The translations under genes were made by a program, and so were the position numbers. Of a stretch of DNA of 64,000 nt, positions 11,823 through 23,213 are shown one piece after another (the stretch's first letter is position 1; each line of letters opens with the position of its first letter). Source of the DNA: Stercorarius parasiticus (Eukaryota > Chordata > Aves > Charadriiformes > Stercorariidae). The stretch is taken from the NCBI GenBank assembly GCA_013396915.1, contig VWZL01002583.1:1-64000 (forward strand). The letters are read 5' to 3'. The notes under the pieces are model-generated. The model was not told the DNA's origin. It did not search any database and saw nothing but the letters and a program-made list of their open reading frames with translations.

Positions 11823-13499
11823 AGACACTGAAGCAGAAGTGAAAAAGACAGGAGAACGGAATATTATTAACTTACCTAATTCTGCCATATGTTTGTATTG
11901 AAAGTTACACTTTGCCGCAGAAGAACTTGAGTCAATATTATATGTTGATGCATAGCTTGGTAAAGAAAAGAGACCTAATGATGCTCAAGATTCTTTTAGA
12001 TTTTTTACTCAATGGCGCCTGTTTGGCACCTCCAAATGGCAAGTTGGCAGTCCAACATCATTCTTCTTGGGACTCCAGATGCCAAGCACAGCTGACTGGC
12101 TGCTCTGTGATTGCGCTCAAAAGAGCATCAAGAGGAATGCATAGATGGGTAGTTTTGCACTGTGGTGCTCTCTTCTCCAACTACATGAAACAGCCCTTAG
12201 TGTCCTATGAATTAGACCAAGAAAAAGTTGAGATGTCTGAGAAAGGACTGATGGAAAGAATGTTTAATAGAATAGACCAGTATCTGGAATTTAAAAGCAT
12301 TAACAGTATAGGAAGAGCAGAGACTCCAGCAATGTCCTGTCTTCCTGGGCTCTGGGTTCTGAAGAGTGTACTGGAGGGGCTATTACTGGGAAAACATTGC
12401 ATGGAAGGTATAGCTGAAGAGAAGAGTGACCACTTGAAAATACCCATGAGAGTGTTTCATTGTCACCATTTGTTATCCATAACTGTGACAATTGTGACAG
12501 TTTCTGGATTTCCAGCCCCACCCCATCCCCCCCTTTTTTTTTGGGGGNGAAGGGCTGATCCTCAGGTGAAGAAAATATAAGAAACATCACTAATTATGAC
12601 TAAGAAACATGCTGGGCAAATGAGACAGAAACTTGCCAACATAGTTACTCAAGTCAAAGATGCTGAATACTGCTTTTGGCCACAAGGCAAAAGAATATTC
12701 AGGCTGCAGTCCATGCTTACACTTCAGGGGAAGAAGAAAGAGGGGGAGAGGGAGTGTGCACATAGGAAAAAGTAAGCTTTATTTTCATCTGAAACACGAT
12801 CTTAATTTATACTGTCATTACTATTGTGACATGGTCTACTGAATAACTGAATAACCACAGATGTCTAGTGTCTTAAGTTGCATGAACTAGTCTTCTATCA
12901 CAGTCCCACCTTTGATTCATAAATGATAAGCAGAGGGAAGAGCACCACCTGCTGAACCACATACACCACTAACAGGGAAATTTTAGTTCTTTTAATTTCA
13001 TCATCAAGTATCTAACCCTGCGGGTTTTTTGTACAAGCTACTAATTTTAGAAAACAAGGCAATACACCACTTATTTCTTTCCAGTACACACATGAAAGCT
13101 GATCTTGTTCAGGTCAGAAAATTAGGTCTACCGCATTTCTTAATAACCTTTTTGCTTCCGTGTTCAGTTAAACATTTGTGCATGGATTCAGATACCATGA
13201 ATACTGGTATAATTTTTATTTTCTGTTTTAAAAGCAGATTTGATGACTTTAAACTCCTTAGCAATATGCATCTGAGGCATATAACTTGGGGATGGGGTTG
13301 GGCTTGTCCAGTCATGTATTTATTACAGAGGGGTAAAACCCAGAACTTGCAAACAGAATTCTAATATCTTAAAAGGGAAGACAAGTGAAACTGGAGACAC
13401 CTATAGCATACTCCACTTCCACAAATGTTCAGTTGAATGAGCGGTGGAAATAAAGCATAAAGCAAAGATATTTTTATGTTTTTGCTCTTTTTTTGGCAG
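11823..13499. other. Sequence of unknown nature after CR1
   Basis: No recognisable repeat. It is somewhat GC-richer than its surroundings up to about 12600, and contains the 222-codon frame described separately, a C/T/G homopolymer block at about 12518-12547 and an ambiguous base (N) at 12548. From 12660 on nothing is recognised. Confidence 0.5.
11912..12580 (+). other. 222-codon open frame, status unknown
   Basis: This is the longest open frame in the window and starts with ATG about 90 bases beyond the CR1 copy. The predicted product has no signal peptide, clear membrane segment or motif I recognise. The N-terminal third is moderately hydrophobic, and a Glu/Lys-rich middle (YELDQEKVEMSEKGLMERMF) is followed by a Pro-rich end that reads through a C/T/G homopolymer and the ambiguous base at 12548, so its C-terminus is unreliable. 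There is no clear splice context and no homologue I can name. A chance frame in slightly GC-richer DNA is the simplest view, and an unrecognised decayed repeat is possible. Confidence 0.2.
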
Positions 13500-13612
13500 A
13501 AAGTCCCTGGAGACCTTGGTTCTTCTCTGTACATCTTTGGATCAGTCCTCTGTGAAATTGTTGACCAAGCACATTATCAATGCAATGTTCATAAGGAGTA
13601 CTCGCTGCTGCA
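13500..13612 (+). other. Exon-like stretch (speculative)
   Basis: A strong pyrimidine tract (about 13470-13494) ends in GGCAG at 13495-13499, a good splice-acceptor pattern, and the following bases stay open in a frame reading KVPGDLGSSLYIFGSVLCEI and onward. A weak donor-like GTTAAG follows about 113 bases later. I do not recognise the peptide, and no partner exon was found. It could be a non-coding RNA exon, a decayed exon or chance. Confidence 0.15.
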
Positions 13613-14799
13613 CGTTAAGGGACTCATGAAGTCCTGGCAGCTGTTTGTTACAAGCTTAGGGGAAAATATTTCTGGATGGATTCCAAAAGCAGAGTTCAAA
13701 GCATTTTTTTTTCTTTTTTTTCATACAGATACAATGGAGTCAGCATATTAGAAGAAGTGGCATTACACTTTGACAAGCAGGTCATGGCTGATGAGCCTTC
13801 CTACAAACTCTGTTGTTAATCTACCAGTCCTCTGTATTGTTCAACCTCTTCTTTCAGTTCTTGGTACCATTTCAAAGTTGAGAAAGACAGGAAGGATATC
13901 ATAAGAAATTTTGAAGAAACTCTCAATGGATGAGACATGTAGAGTTAAAAATGAAAGACAAGGAAGACTGATACATTTTGCAACCCTACTACTGCACCTG
14001 TTACAGTGCTCTGGAAATCAGAAGGGAAAGATGCAAAACAGAATCCTTATGTTTCATTCTAGTTAAAATCTACTGCAAACCTCTGTTTATGAATGTATCA
14101 ATCTATTTTTACTATAACCTAAGTTTATGTCTATGCTACTTTCCTCTGACTCTTCAAGAATCTAAAATACGTGTGGAATCCTGCATCTATAAATTAGGTT
14201 AGTTCTTGGGACAAAAAGGTCACCTTTCTTCTTGGTTAAATGAATAATAAAATGCACATACTTTTTTAAAAGATAGGCCTTACATCTTTGAAGAAGCAGT
14301 ATTACATACTAAGTACTTACCAAAATAAAGTTACTATTATCCATTTAAAATGCAGTTAAGGAGAATAATTGTTGAAAGGTCTCAGGAATGAACATCTAGA
14401 GACTTAAAAGGAAATTTTAGGCCTCCTTAGTTTAACAGTAACACTAGTATCGGCTTAATAGAACCAAGACCACTTCAGGTTCAAGCTGTGGATCAGCACC
14501 TAAATGCTTCAGCAAAAAGAAATCCTCCTCTGTCTCTCTCCAGAGAGGTTCGGTTTTCTGTGGCCCCACACTAGTTTTGACAGAGCACAGGTGCATAACA
14601 TTGGCTAGGACTTTTTAGAAACCTGCTATGTTACAGGAAAGAGCTGTGCCAAAGTACATACCCTAAAGCTGTGCAAGACATGAAAGATAAAACTGCAGAC
14701 AGAAGTAAAATAGAGGAGAAAAGGACTGTCAGCAGCTCAAGGATTCAAGAGAAAAACTAAGTATGTGAATAAAAGTATAAAAATCTAAGAGGAAAACCA

Positions 14800-15041
14800 G
14801 AGCTGGAGCAAGACAATTCAGGAACATCACAGGTCATCTAGTTCCAAACAGCAGCAGCAGACGACCCTTCCCCACCTGGCCAGCAAGGACTCACCAAGTG
14901 CCTCATCGAGGGTGATGAAGTATATTAGTAGTTAGCCTAGTAGATTGATAGTTCTAGCTACTTCCTTTGTGCCTTATCCAATAAATTATTTCTTTCTACT
15001 TTTAATTCGAGCATATCCTGCTTGCAGTCTCTTTGTGTGCA
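14800..15041 (+). other. Possible LTR or 3'-end relic with AATAAA
   Basis: AATAAA at 14980-14985 is preceded by CCTTATCC and followed by a T-rich stretch, then by a segment ending GTGTGCAGCA near 15041. A polyadenylation signal some 55 bases ahead of a CA terminus resembles the R-U5 end of a retroviral LTR. I could not find a matching TG start or a direct repeat. A decayed 3' UTR or chance are alternatives. Confidence 0.2.
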
Positions 15042-16479
15042 GCAAAAGTCATCCAGACTGATCCAGAGAGTGAAAAACTATTTCCAATAGGCCTTTTACT
15101 GTTTTCTCAACACAGATTATACTAGTCTCTCCATGGCACACCTCAAGTGGCAAACATTATAAACAGTCATTAAGTCATAATTTGATCCCAATTTTCTACA
15201 GTAACTGGACCACATTAGATGAAAAATTTAGGAAATTTTTGCAGATTAATTAATTAAAGTTGTTGTAGCATAAATACCTAAATAAAGTACGCATTTCATG
15301 ATTTGAGTCAACACCAATACAATGGTGCAACAGTAAATGTACAAGAATAACAATGTAAAAACTAAGACATTTACCTACTATCCCTTTGTTTATTTTCTTT
15401 GGAGCCTGAATTACTAGAGAAAAACTGTACAGAAGGAAGAATAAAGATGGATGGTTGCTCTTACTGTAAAACATGTAATTTAATAGCAATTTCTAAAAAT
15501 ATGACTCTCCATATTTTGCATGCTGTTCTTCACTTCCACACAAACTAACAGAAGACATTATGAAAAATCAAATATGAATCACTTATTTGGACAAAACACA
15601 TAGGCTATTTAAATGGTCAGTAATTGTCTTCTGCTGTCAAAAGACAAAGGCTTACGATTTTCTTTAATATAATACCTTTTAAATGTGAGAATGTCATCAT
15701 GCTCTTTAAAAGGCAAAAGAGAAAGGGCTGGGGAGAAGCACATAATTCCAATGGTATATCCTAGCACTCAAATGGATTGCTGCCAACTGTGAACATACTT
15801 AATTCATGTCTTGTTATAAGGGAAGATGAAGTCCAGTTGTTAGATGCATTATATGGTACCGTACAAATGTTGGCAGTATTTTATAGTGTTGTCATATTCA
15901 GAAAAGTGGTAAGAGAAAATATGACATTTAATACAATTGCTCCCTTCCTATCTTCAGAGAAATATCTCAACCATTTTTAACAACAATTTTCTGCTCCTTC
16001 GAACTTTGCATAGCAATTATCACTACTGGAGAGTAAAGTATGTTGCACTAAGCTTCCTCTCCTGAAGTCACCCACATTATTGCCAGCTAAATTGTGAAAG
16101 CAGTTCTGAAAGCAGAATCTCGGGATGGGAGCTGGCAGAGCATTAGGAAAACATAATCTGGTAACTCTACTGAATGCAACTGGTGAAACAGTAGTACTTC
16201 TACAATATCTAGAACAGAAAATAAGAACTAGACAACGATTTCTGAATTTTGAACACTCATTTAAAACTTCAATCAAAACCATATGAAAACGTCTAAGAAT
16301 ATTTCACAGGGATTCCAGCTAACTATTAAGTTATCTCCATTTTTTTTTCCCCAACTTGGAATTATAACCTAAATTAATGACATATAGGAATCTTTACAGT
16401 TGTTTGACCAGTTGTACGAATGACAGAAATACACCCAATTATTCTAAGAGGCTCTTGGTCACCATTTAAAACCAACACA

Positions 16480-16530
16480 CAGAAAAAAACCAACCAAACA
16501 AAAAACCCCAAACATCAAAAAAAACCCCAA
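16480..16530. repeat. A/C-rich low-complexity sequence
   Basis: Interleaved runs of A and short C groups (AACCAACCAAAC, AAAACCCC). It is simple low-complexity DNA without other features. Confidence 0.6.
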
Positions 16531-19077
16531 AGAAGCACTAATGAATTGCCATTGTCTGCTGCTAATGACTATTGACCACAATTACAAGCATTCTCACTCG
16601 CTTCTAAATTAATCTCCTCTTTAAGGAATGCATGCTTTTTGTGCTGGAGGCTTCAGGTTTTATTAAATATAACAAATGTAACAGAAAAATCATCAGTGTA
16701 CCTGATTATATGATAGGATATCACAGAAATCATAAGAAAATAAATATTCTAAAGCACTTACTACTTTCACAGACCTGCACACTGCAGTATGACCTGAAAA
16801 TTCCTTAAAGCAATTTTTACTGAAATCAGTGATTCATTTTTTCAGCCTATAAAAATCATTTGGCGTTCATAATTTGGAAAATGCAAATCTACTTCCTTTG
16901 TGTCAGGATCTAACTATTTCCTGTAATTCTGCTCTAGGAACAATAATTATATTATCATATCTATATATAATGGGTGGCCCAGATTGTATTCTAATGGATA
17001 TCCTCTCTTCAACATGGAAACTAAAATACTCCAACAGTCAAGGAAAAGGCAGTCTCTTACTCACGCATATTTACTTGTCCCTCTCATGTAATACTGGACA
17101 AAAATGCTCCATAAGAAAATTTCTGTACTCCATAGGGATTTATTTATTTTTTATATTGTGATTTAGATGTACCTACGCTATGGAAAGGCCATATCACCAC
17201 CAAAAAAGCTTAAACTTGACATGAACTTAGATTATCAGAATCCAGTAAAATAGTTGTGACTTTTTGGGAGACCAGCACTTTTCAGGATCAGGATAAAATA
17301 TCCTGCTAAAGAAGATTAGTAATTTATTCATGAATGTGGACAAAAGCATTCTTTAAAGAACAGATGACCATGTTTCCATGAGCTAAAGTAACCTGATGCT
17401 TTTCCAATACGACAATTGTTTAATTAAACCACTATTAATTTTAATTTAATGTTTTTAATTTGAGAGTTGCAGTAGTTTCTGTTGGCTGCGTAAACAACTT
17501 AAGAAAATGAGAGCCTATATAGCTTTGTTGTCTACTCTCAAAGAAAGAAGTTTGTCCTGTTTTTCACTTCTTGATGTGGGCCACCAAAATGGACTGTCAA
17601 TAATCAGAAATTCAAATGAGAGAAATATATGTAAAATTGATTAATGAGAACATGGAATTTAACAACACAAAAGAAGTAGTGAAAGGAATAAACAAGTAGG
17701 AAAAAAGTATTTAAGTTTTAGCCGGCATAATTAGCAGCAACGTAATAACATTAAGAGGAGAAAAACATAGTATATTACACAAGGGTGGGGTGGAGAGGCA
17801 AAGGTTTCCTAAATGGAAGGAAGGAATACACTGAAAGATTTTACTTCTTTGCTGTTTTTCTACAGTTCTAAACAAGAAATTTCCTTCCAAGGTAACAATG
17901 AATTTAATTGCAATAAGCAAGACTGTACCACATGTTCAGAATTGTGCCCTTTTTTTCATCAAATAATGTTTTCAAGCAAATACGGTGATGACAGGGTACT
18001 CCCTTCACTCTTTGTAATGTGGAGATTCATCTGAATGCAAACTTTCTTCTCACATGAAATTTCTCATTAAGCATATATGATTCGTGATTTTGATTATTAT
18101 TTTAATAATCACCAACTCTCCGTATAAACTCATGTGCCAACAGCAGTATAAACTACCAGTTAGCTATACTAACAATTTTACTTATTATTTTGAAATCTGT
18201 TTTATCATTTCGCACATGACTCATCCATTTATACTGCCAGATGGTAATTCAGTAACATTAGCAAATGTAAAGATCTTACAAGCTTTAGTTTTTCAGTTGA
18301 ACCTTTCCCAGTCCTTTCTACGAAATAATTTTGCATACATTGTATCCTCTCTTCCATTTCTGTTCTTCTCCCTTTCTTTCCTTCATGTTTCCCATAACTC
18401 TGTTTTTCAACTTGGATGGAGTGACTTTTCTGGCCTTGTTTAGCAGATCTCAAATCCAGTAACGCTTGAGCATGAGTTCAGTATCTCTCACAACTTGGGG
18501 AAGCTGGCAGCCTTACTCTGTACAAAGGCTATTGACTCTTATCAAAACTGCATTTCTTGCTTAATAAGGTCTCAACAAAAAAAAAATCCCTGTGAAGAAA
18601 TAATGAAATCAGTGTGCATCAAAAAAAAGCTTTAGCAGCAGCAAAGTGACTTTTCCTTAATGGACAATGAGTAACTAAAATACATTATTCCATTATTATT
18701 GAATGAAAGGGACTTTGTACTCTCTCAAGAGTTCTGTTTTATCACATGTAACTCATCACAAAATACTTTCAGCAACCTGCTAAGCTTGACAAGTTGTCTT
18801 TCATATTATTTGCTTTAAAATCAATCAAATACCTTGCTAACAAATCTTTTTTTGTTGAATATAGGTAGGAGGGAGAGGGGAAAAAAAAAAAAAACAAGCC
18901 ACATATACAATACATACAAGTGAGCAGTGAATAGGATTCTTATTGTTGTCATCCAGTTAAAAATGCTCACTTGGAAGCAAGTGCTGACAAAAGACTGCAG
19001 GAAGCCAACTATGCCAAACTGTTCATACATAGCATTTGAGAAGAAACTCACCAGTTTGACATACAATTGGCAATGGG

Positions 19078-19176
19078 AAGGAAAAAAGAAAAAAGGCAGG
19101 AAGGAAGGGAGAGAGGGAGGGAGGGAGGGAGGAAGGAGGGAAAGGAGAGAAGAGATAGAGGGAGGGAGGGAGGAAA
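19078..19176. repeat. Polypurine tract (GGGA/GGAA)n with G-quadruplex motif
   Basis: The plus strand is almost purely A and G for about 100 bases, mainly GGGA and GGAA units. At 19115-19129 it reads GGGAGGGAGGGAGGG, four G triplets with single-base loops, the classic parallel G-quadruplex pattern. Further GGG runs lie at 19107 and 19138. Open frames across it on both strands are composition artefacts. Confidence 0.9.
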
Positions 19177-21879
19177 CAAGTAACTCCTTTTTAGAAAGGT
19201 CGAGTATTTTAATAAAAAGACACATGATGATTAGTGAGGGATTTTAAAACTATACAAGGGAAGTCAATAGCGAAAGTTGGTTACTAAAGACTGTTTGCCA
19301 TGCTAGAAGAAAAAGCAAAACCACAAATCCAAGGTCTGACTTAAAAAATAATTAAGGTTTTCCAGTTAACATCTGAGTTTCCCAGTTGTGATAAAGTGCA
19401 AAGAAATATTGATACTTAAGAGATTGACCCTTTCTCCATTTCAATCCAAGGCAAAACTTCTACTGAGAAAATTTCTGTTAAGTTTTTAAACATTCCATAA
19501 GACCTCAATCAAACTTTCTTCTATGTCAGAACACTCGCAATCTGGTTTTTACACGTATAATAAAAATTCTCTTCTAAAATCTCACTTGAGGAATAAGATA
19601 CAACTACAGAACATAAAAATGCTTCAACGTTTCTGTAAGTAGAAAGGGAGCCTCCTCAGTATCAAAATTTGTCAATTGTTTTTAACATCTTATTTTGTGA
19701 GTACAAACTTTAACTTCCAGATTAAATATTCTGCACAACATGAATGTACCCTTTATCTCATGATGTACCTAAATTCATGAAAACATAAGAGTTGCTTGGG
19801 ACAAATCACTTGTGTTCAGTTGTGACATCAATTAAATTAGGCTGGCTGGGACAATAACATCTTTGCTTGAGGTTAAATGGGTTGCAAAACATCCATTCTA
19901 AATAAAATTGGCAACATTAATACAATTAGAGACATTTGCATGAAAGTACTCCTTTTGTTTCAATATGTAAAACCAATAAATGGAAAACAAGAAACTGAAG
20001 AACTAATGAAAAACATATGGTACAATGTTTGTGACAGAAGTGACACGTAATTGTATTTAAGTATATGCCTTTCTACTTTTACTCACTATTACCAGTTCAA
20101 CATGTGTAAAATGCCACTGTTTTTGATGAAGCATACTCTTACAAATGCAATAGTGTAATTATTAATCTAGATTAGAAAAAGACACTTCAGTCTGCAAATA
20201 TTCACCTGTTCACCATGCAAATAGTTTTCTAGATACCTAATCTTACAGATACAATTATCTAAACATGCTGCTGTACCTAAATATAAACTTAGATTTTTCA
20301 TTTTAAATCAAAAGAGTTTGAACCATGGCTTTGGTCAAACAATTGCAAAAAGCCTCTATGGCTGTCTCTGTTTCTATTTTCCATGCTAACTACCTCCTCA
20401 TTACAGATTTCTGCCTCGCAACAGAAGTAATGTGTAGATAATATTCGTTATCTGCGTCAATGCATGAATGCACTATAGTGTGCTTAAGTGCAAATCCACA
20501 AAAACTACATTAAACTGAATAATCTGTCCCACTGTCTAAGAGATGGGAGGACAGAGAGTTGTTAAAAATACAGTTTAAAGCAGGAACACCTTAAGCATCT
20601 CTCAGTTTCTGCAGCAATAACTTGACCATCATCCACTTGTCCTTATAATCTAGTAATAATTTTGGTTGACCATTATACACCATATGATAACCATATAAAA
20701 CAGCAAAACAATTAAAAAGTGTATTTGATTTTACAATGAAACCTTTTATTTATTTATTCACTTCCATTATTATTTATATTATCTAAATAACATCTATACA
20801 ATCATTAATCATATAATTTTACATTATATAATTTTAAAGAATTAATAATATAATTAATATTAGTTGATAATCAATCTAATATTGTTACATAATATTTATA
20901 GAAATTATATTTCTGTATTCACATTCACTTACATCTGTAAAGTCAACTCCCTGAAACAACACTGAAAGATCGAAATAGGATTCCTCAGCTTTGTCAGAAT
21001 GTCAAGAAATTCTGCAAACAGTAGGAGAACATTAGCAAAAAAAAAAAAAAAAGCCTATAAAGCATTTAAGCATTTAGAGAAAAAAGGAACAAACCAAAGT
21101 GAAAATAATTTTGCAGATACTGCTTATTGAAGCTTAATGATTTACACATAATGAAGAGATCCACGTTACCAGCCACTAAAGATGATCTCTGGTACATAAA
21201 GCAAGAAGATCAATCAGTTGACACCACATCTCCTATTGTTAATACTACTTTACATAGCTTATTCCCTTCAAAACTCTTTTGACCTTACGCAATATGTTTG
21301 ATTACTAGCTGAGGGATGTAGTCATGCAAGCAAATGCTATGCAACAAACCCTGCTAGAATAATTTCTCTACTTCAGGTACAATAATGATCATATATTAGA
21401 TATTGTGAGCAGTAAATAAGTTTCATTCTTCAAGGTGAAGCATTGTACTTGTCCTAATGTTTGATACACAATAATGCAGTTACCAAAGCAGGTCCACATT
21501 ATGATTTTCATACTGATACACTCCAACAAAGTGCAATACTGCCACATGACACGACACTTTATTTGAGCCCCACTTAAAACCCAAAGAAATAATTTAATTA
21601 TTAATTACAGTACTTTGTAAAAACAGGTGAAAATACAGCATCAGTCAAGAGTAAAATCAGTACAATCAATGAGCAAGAATTATTTCCAGCAGCTTACAAA
21701 AACTCTATTATCTCATGAATACATGGTGCATATAGATATAAAATTCAGCATGATTATATACCAATGTGATGTTTATCTTCAGTATATAGAGAAAATTATA
21801 ATGCACAAGAGAGGTAACCAGGAGCAAGTTATAAGTCTCTTGATAAATGAAGATTAATGTCACAGAGCTAAGCTAACAT
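19177..21879. other. AT-rich unique sequence, no gene seen
   Basis: Nothing coding was recognised. A stretch at about 19800-19945 is free of simple repeats and holds an octamer-type ATTTGCAT at 19934-19941. A very AT-rich block lies at 20740-20905, and a run of A at about 21038-21053. Confidence 0.5.
20740..20905. repeat. Highly AT-rich block
   Basis: TTTA and TTA repeats followed by many TAAT and ATAT steps with very few G or C. Such DNA is easily unwound and can act as a matrix-attachment region, but that role is only an inference from composition. Confidence 0.7.
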
Positions 21880-22110
21880 GTATTATAATGATAATAACAA
21901 TAGTTTCTACTGCTATAGCATCTTTTATCTGTGGAGCTCAAAGCACTTTACAAGCACTAATTGAAACTCACAACATCCCTGCAAGGTAGGTGCATTTTAT
22001 TATCTGGGTTCTACAAATTAGAAAATGAAGACACAGATAATTAGAACAGCTTGCCTGAGGTCACAGACTAAGCCACCAGTTAAACCATAAATACAACTTT
22101 CAACTTTGCC
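21880..22110 (-). mobile_element. Ancient MIR-like SINE
   Basis: In plus-strand order the fragment shows CTCAAAGCACTTTACAAGC, ACTCACAACATCCCTGCAAG with GTAGGTGCATTTTATTATC, a decayed AGAAAATGAAGACACAG block and CTTGCCTGAGGTCACAGACT. This is the antisense order of the amniote MIR/CORE-SINE consensus, whose sense strand carries the equivalents of ACCTTGGGCAAGT and CCTCAGTTTCC. It is heavily mutated, as expected of a family inactive since early amniotes. It is non-coding and was mobilised by LINE machinery. The subfamily and the exact tRNA-head boundary were not determined. Confidence 0.75.
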
Positions 22111-22421
22111 TTTGAGTTCCCAGTTTTAATTCTCCTCCTTTAATCCTATATGCATAACAGGAATAGTAATTAAAAGTCCAAACAGAACACAGTACTTCTC
22201 TTACTGAAATCAGTAGCAATACTCCTCATTTCATTGGTGAAAGTTCAACTGTATAACTAAACAATTCAAAAACTATGCTAACATTTTGGCCAGTGTATGC
22301 ATGTATATGTACATACATGGCCACATGATTGTGTATGTTTATCTCAAATTTGGATAAATTACTTCTCTGCGGAATCATCATCAGATGTTCGATGAACTCT
22401 ACATCAAGAGAACAATATAAA
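22111..22421. other. Unique spacer between SINE and CR1
   Basis: About 310 bases of AT-rich sequence between the two retroelements. It has a CATG/TATA-rich imperfect palindromic patch near 22299-22320 and nothing else recognisable. Confidence 0.5.
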
Positions 22422-22503
22422 ATTACAGAATCACAGCATGGCTGAGGTTGGAAGGGACCTCTGCAGGTCATCTGGTCCAATGCCCCTGCTCAAGCAGGTT
22501 AAC

Positions 22504-22698
22504 CTAGAGCAGGTTGCACAGGACAATCTCCAGATGGCTTCTGAATATTTCCAAGGATGGAGACTCCACAAACTCCCTGGGCAACCTATTCCAGTGCTCA
22601 GTGGCCTCCACAGTGAAAAAGTGTTTTCTGATATTCAGAGGGAACCTCCTGTGTTTCAGTTTGTGCCCATTGCCTCTGGTCCTGTCACTGGGCAACAC
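22504..22698 (-). pseudogene. CR1 ORF2 C-terminal fragment
   Basis: The minus frame gives [20 protein letters not shown] then [20 protein letters not shown] and [20 protein letters not shown], the final residues of CR1 ORF2. The motif HWNRLPRE is diagnostic. This is only the tail after RT and is not functional. Confidence 0.88.
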
Positions 22699-22969
22699 TG
22701 TAAAAAGCCTAGCTCTGTCTTCTTTACACCCCCCTTCAGGTATTTATAGATATTAATAAGATTCCCCCCCTGAGACTTATCTTCTCCAGGCTAAACAGTC
22801 TCAACTGTCTCAGCCTTTCCTCATAGGAGAGATGCCCCAGTCCCTTCATCATCTTCATGACCCTTCACAGGATTCTCCAGCCTGCCCACGTCTTTCTTAT
22901 ACTGCCGAGCCCAGAACTGGACAGAGTATTCCAGGTGCTGCCTCACCAGTGCTAAGTATAAGGCAAGGA

Positions 22970-23213
22970 TCACCTCCTTCGACCTGCTGGCAATACTGTA
23001 TAGTGGCAGCCCAGGATACCACTAGCATTCTTTGCGGCAAGGGTGTATTTCTTCCTCATGTTCAACTTGGTGTCCACCAGGACTCCCAGGTCCGTTTCTG
23101 CAAAGCTGTTTTCCACCTGGTTGACCCCTGGCATATACTGATACGTTACATGCACGTCATATTTCTTCTGAGCAGATCAAGACACTTGCTATGGATCATT
23201 TTGACCATTTTTT
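22970..23213 (-). pseudogene. CR1 ORF2 late-RT fragment
   Basis: The minus frame reads [20 protein letters not shown] then [20 protein letters not shown], which corresponds to the CR1 segment AEKDLGVLVDxKLxMSQQCA and AxKANxILGC downstream of the catalytic palm. Upstream residues up to about 23213 still align weakly with the KCKVLHL region. The frame is broken before the C-terminal fragment at 22504-22698. Confidence 0.82.

Larger units (their letters stand above)
13613..18870. other. Unique sequence, no gene seen
   Basis: No convincing exon or transposon. A possible LTR-like polyadenylation context at 14800-15041 is listed separately. An A/C-rich low-complexity patch lies at about 16480-16530. 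Frames of 95-120 codons at 15977-16282 (minus), 16874-17161 and 18084-18443 (plus) have no recognisable motif and look like chance. Confidence 0.5.
22422..23213 (-). mobile_element. CR1 LINE, second subfamily, 5'-truncated
   Basis: The plus strand opens with ACAGAATCACAGCATGGCTG and GGAAGGGACCTCTGCAGGTC, then CATCTGGTCCAATGCCCCTG and CTCAAGCAGG. This is the antisense of a CR1 3' end distinct from that at 10480 (CTGCAGGTCATCTGGTCC in place of TTAAAGATCATCTAGTTCC). It continues through antisense ORF2 to about 23213, where the homologue of the MKFNKGKCKVLHLG region ends. It is 5'-truncated and disrupted by frameshifts and stops. The 3' hairpin and repeat region is decayed. Confidence 0.92.

Noticed and set aside
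18821..19247. Frames of 134 (minus) and 106 (plus) codons
   Set aside because: Produced by the polypurine/polypyrimidine tract, giving low-complexity peptides only.
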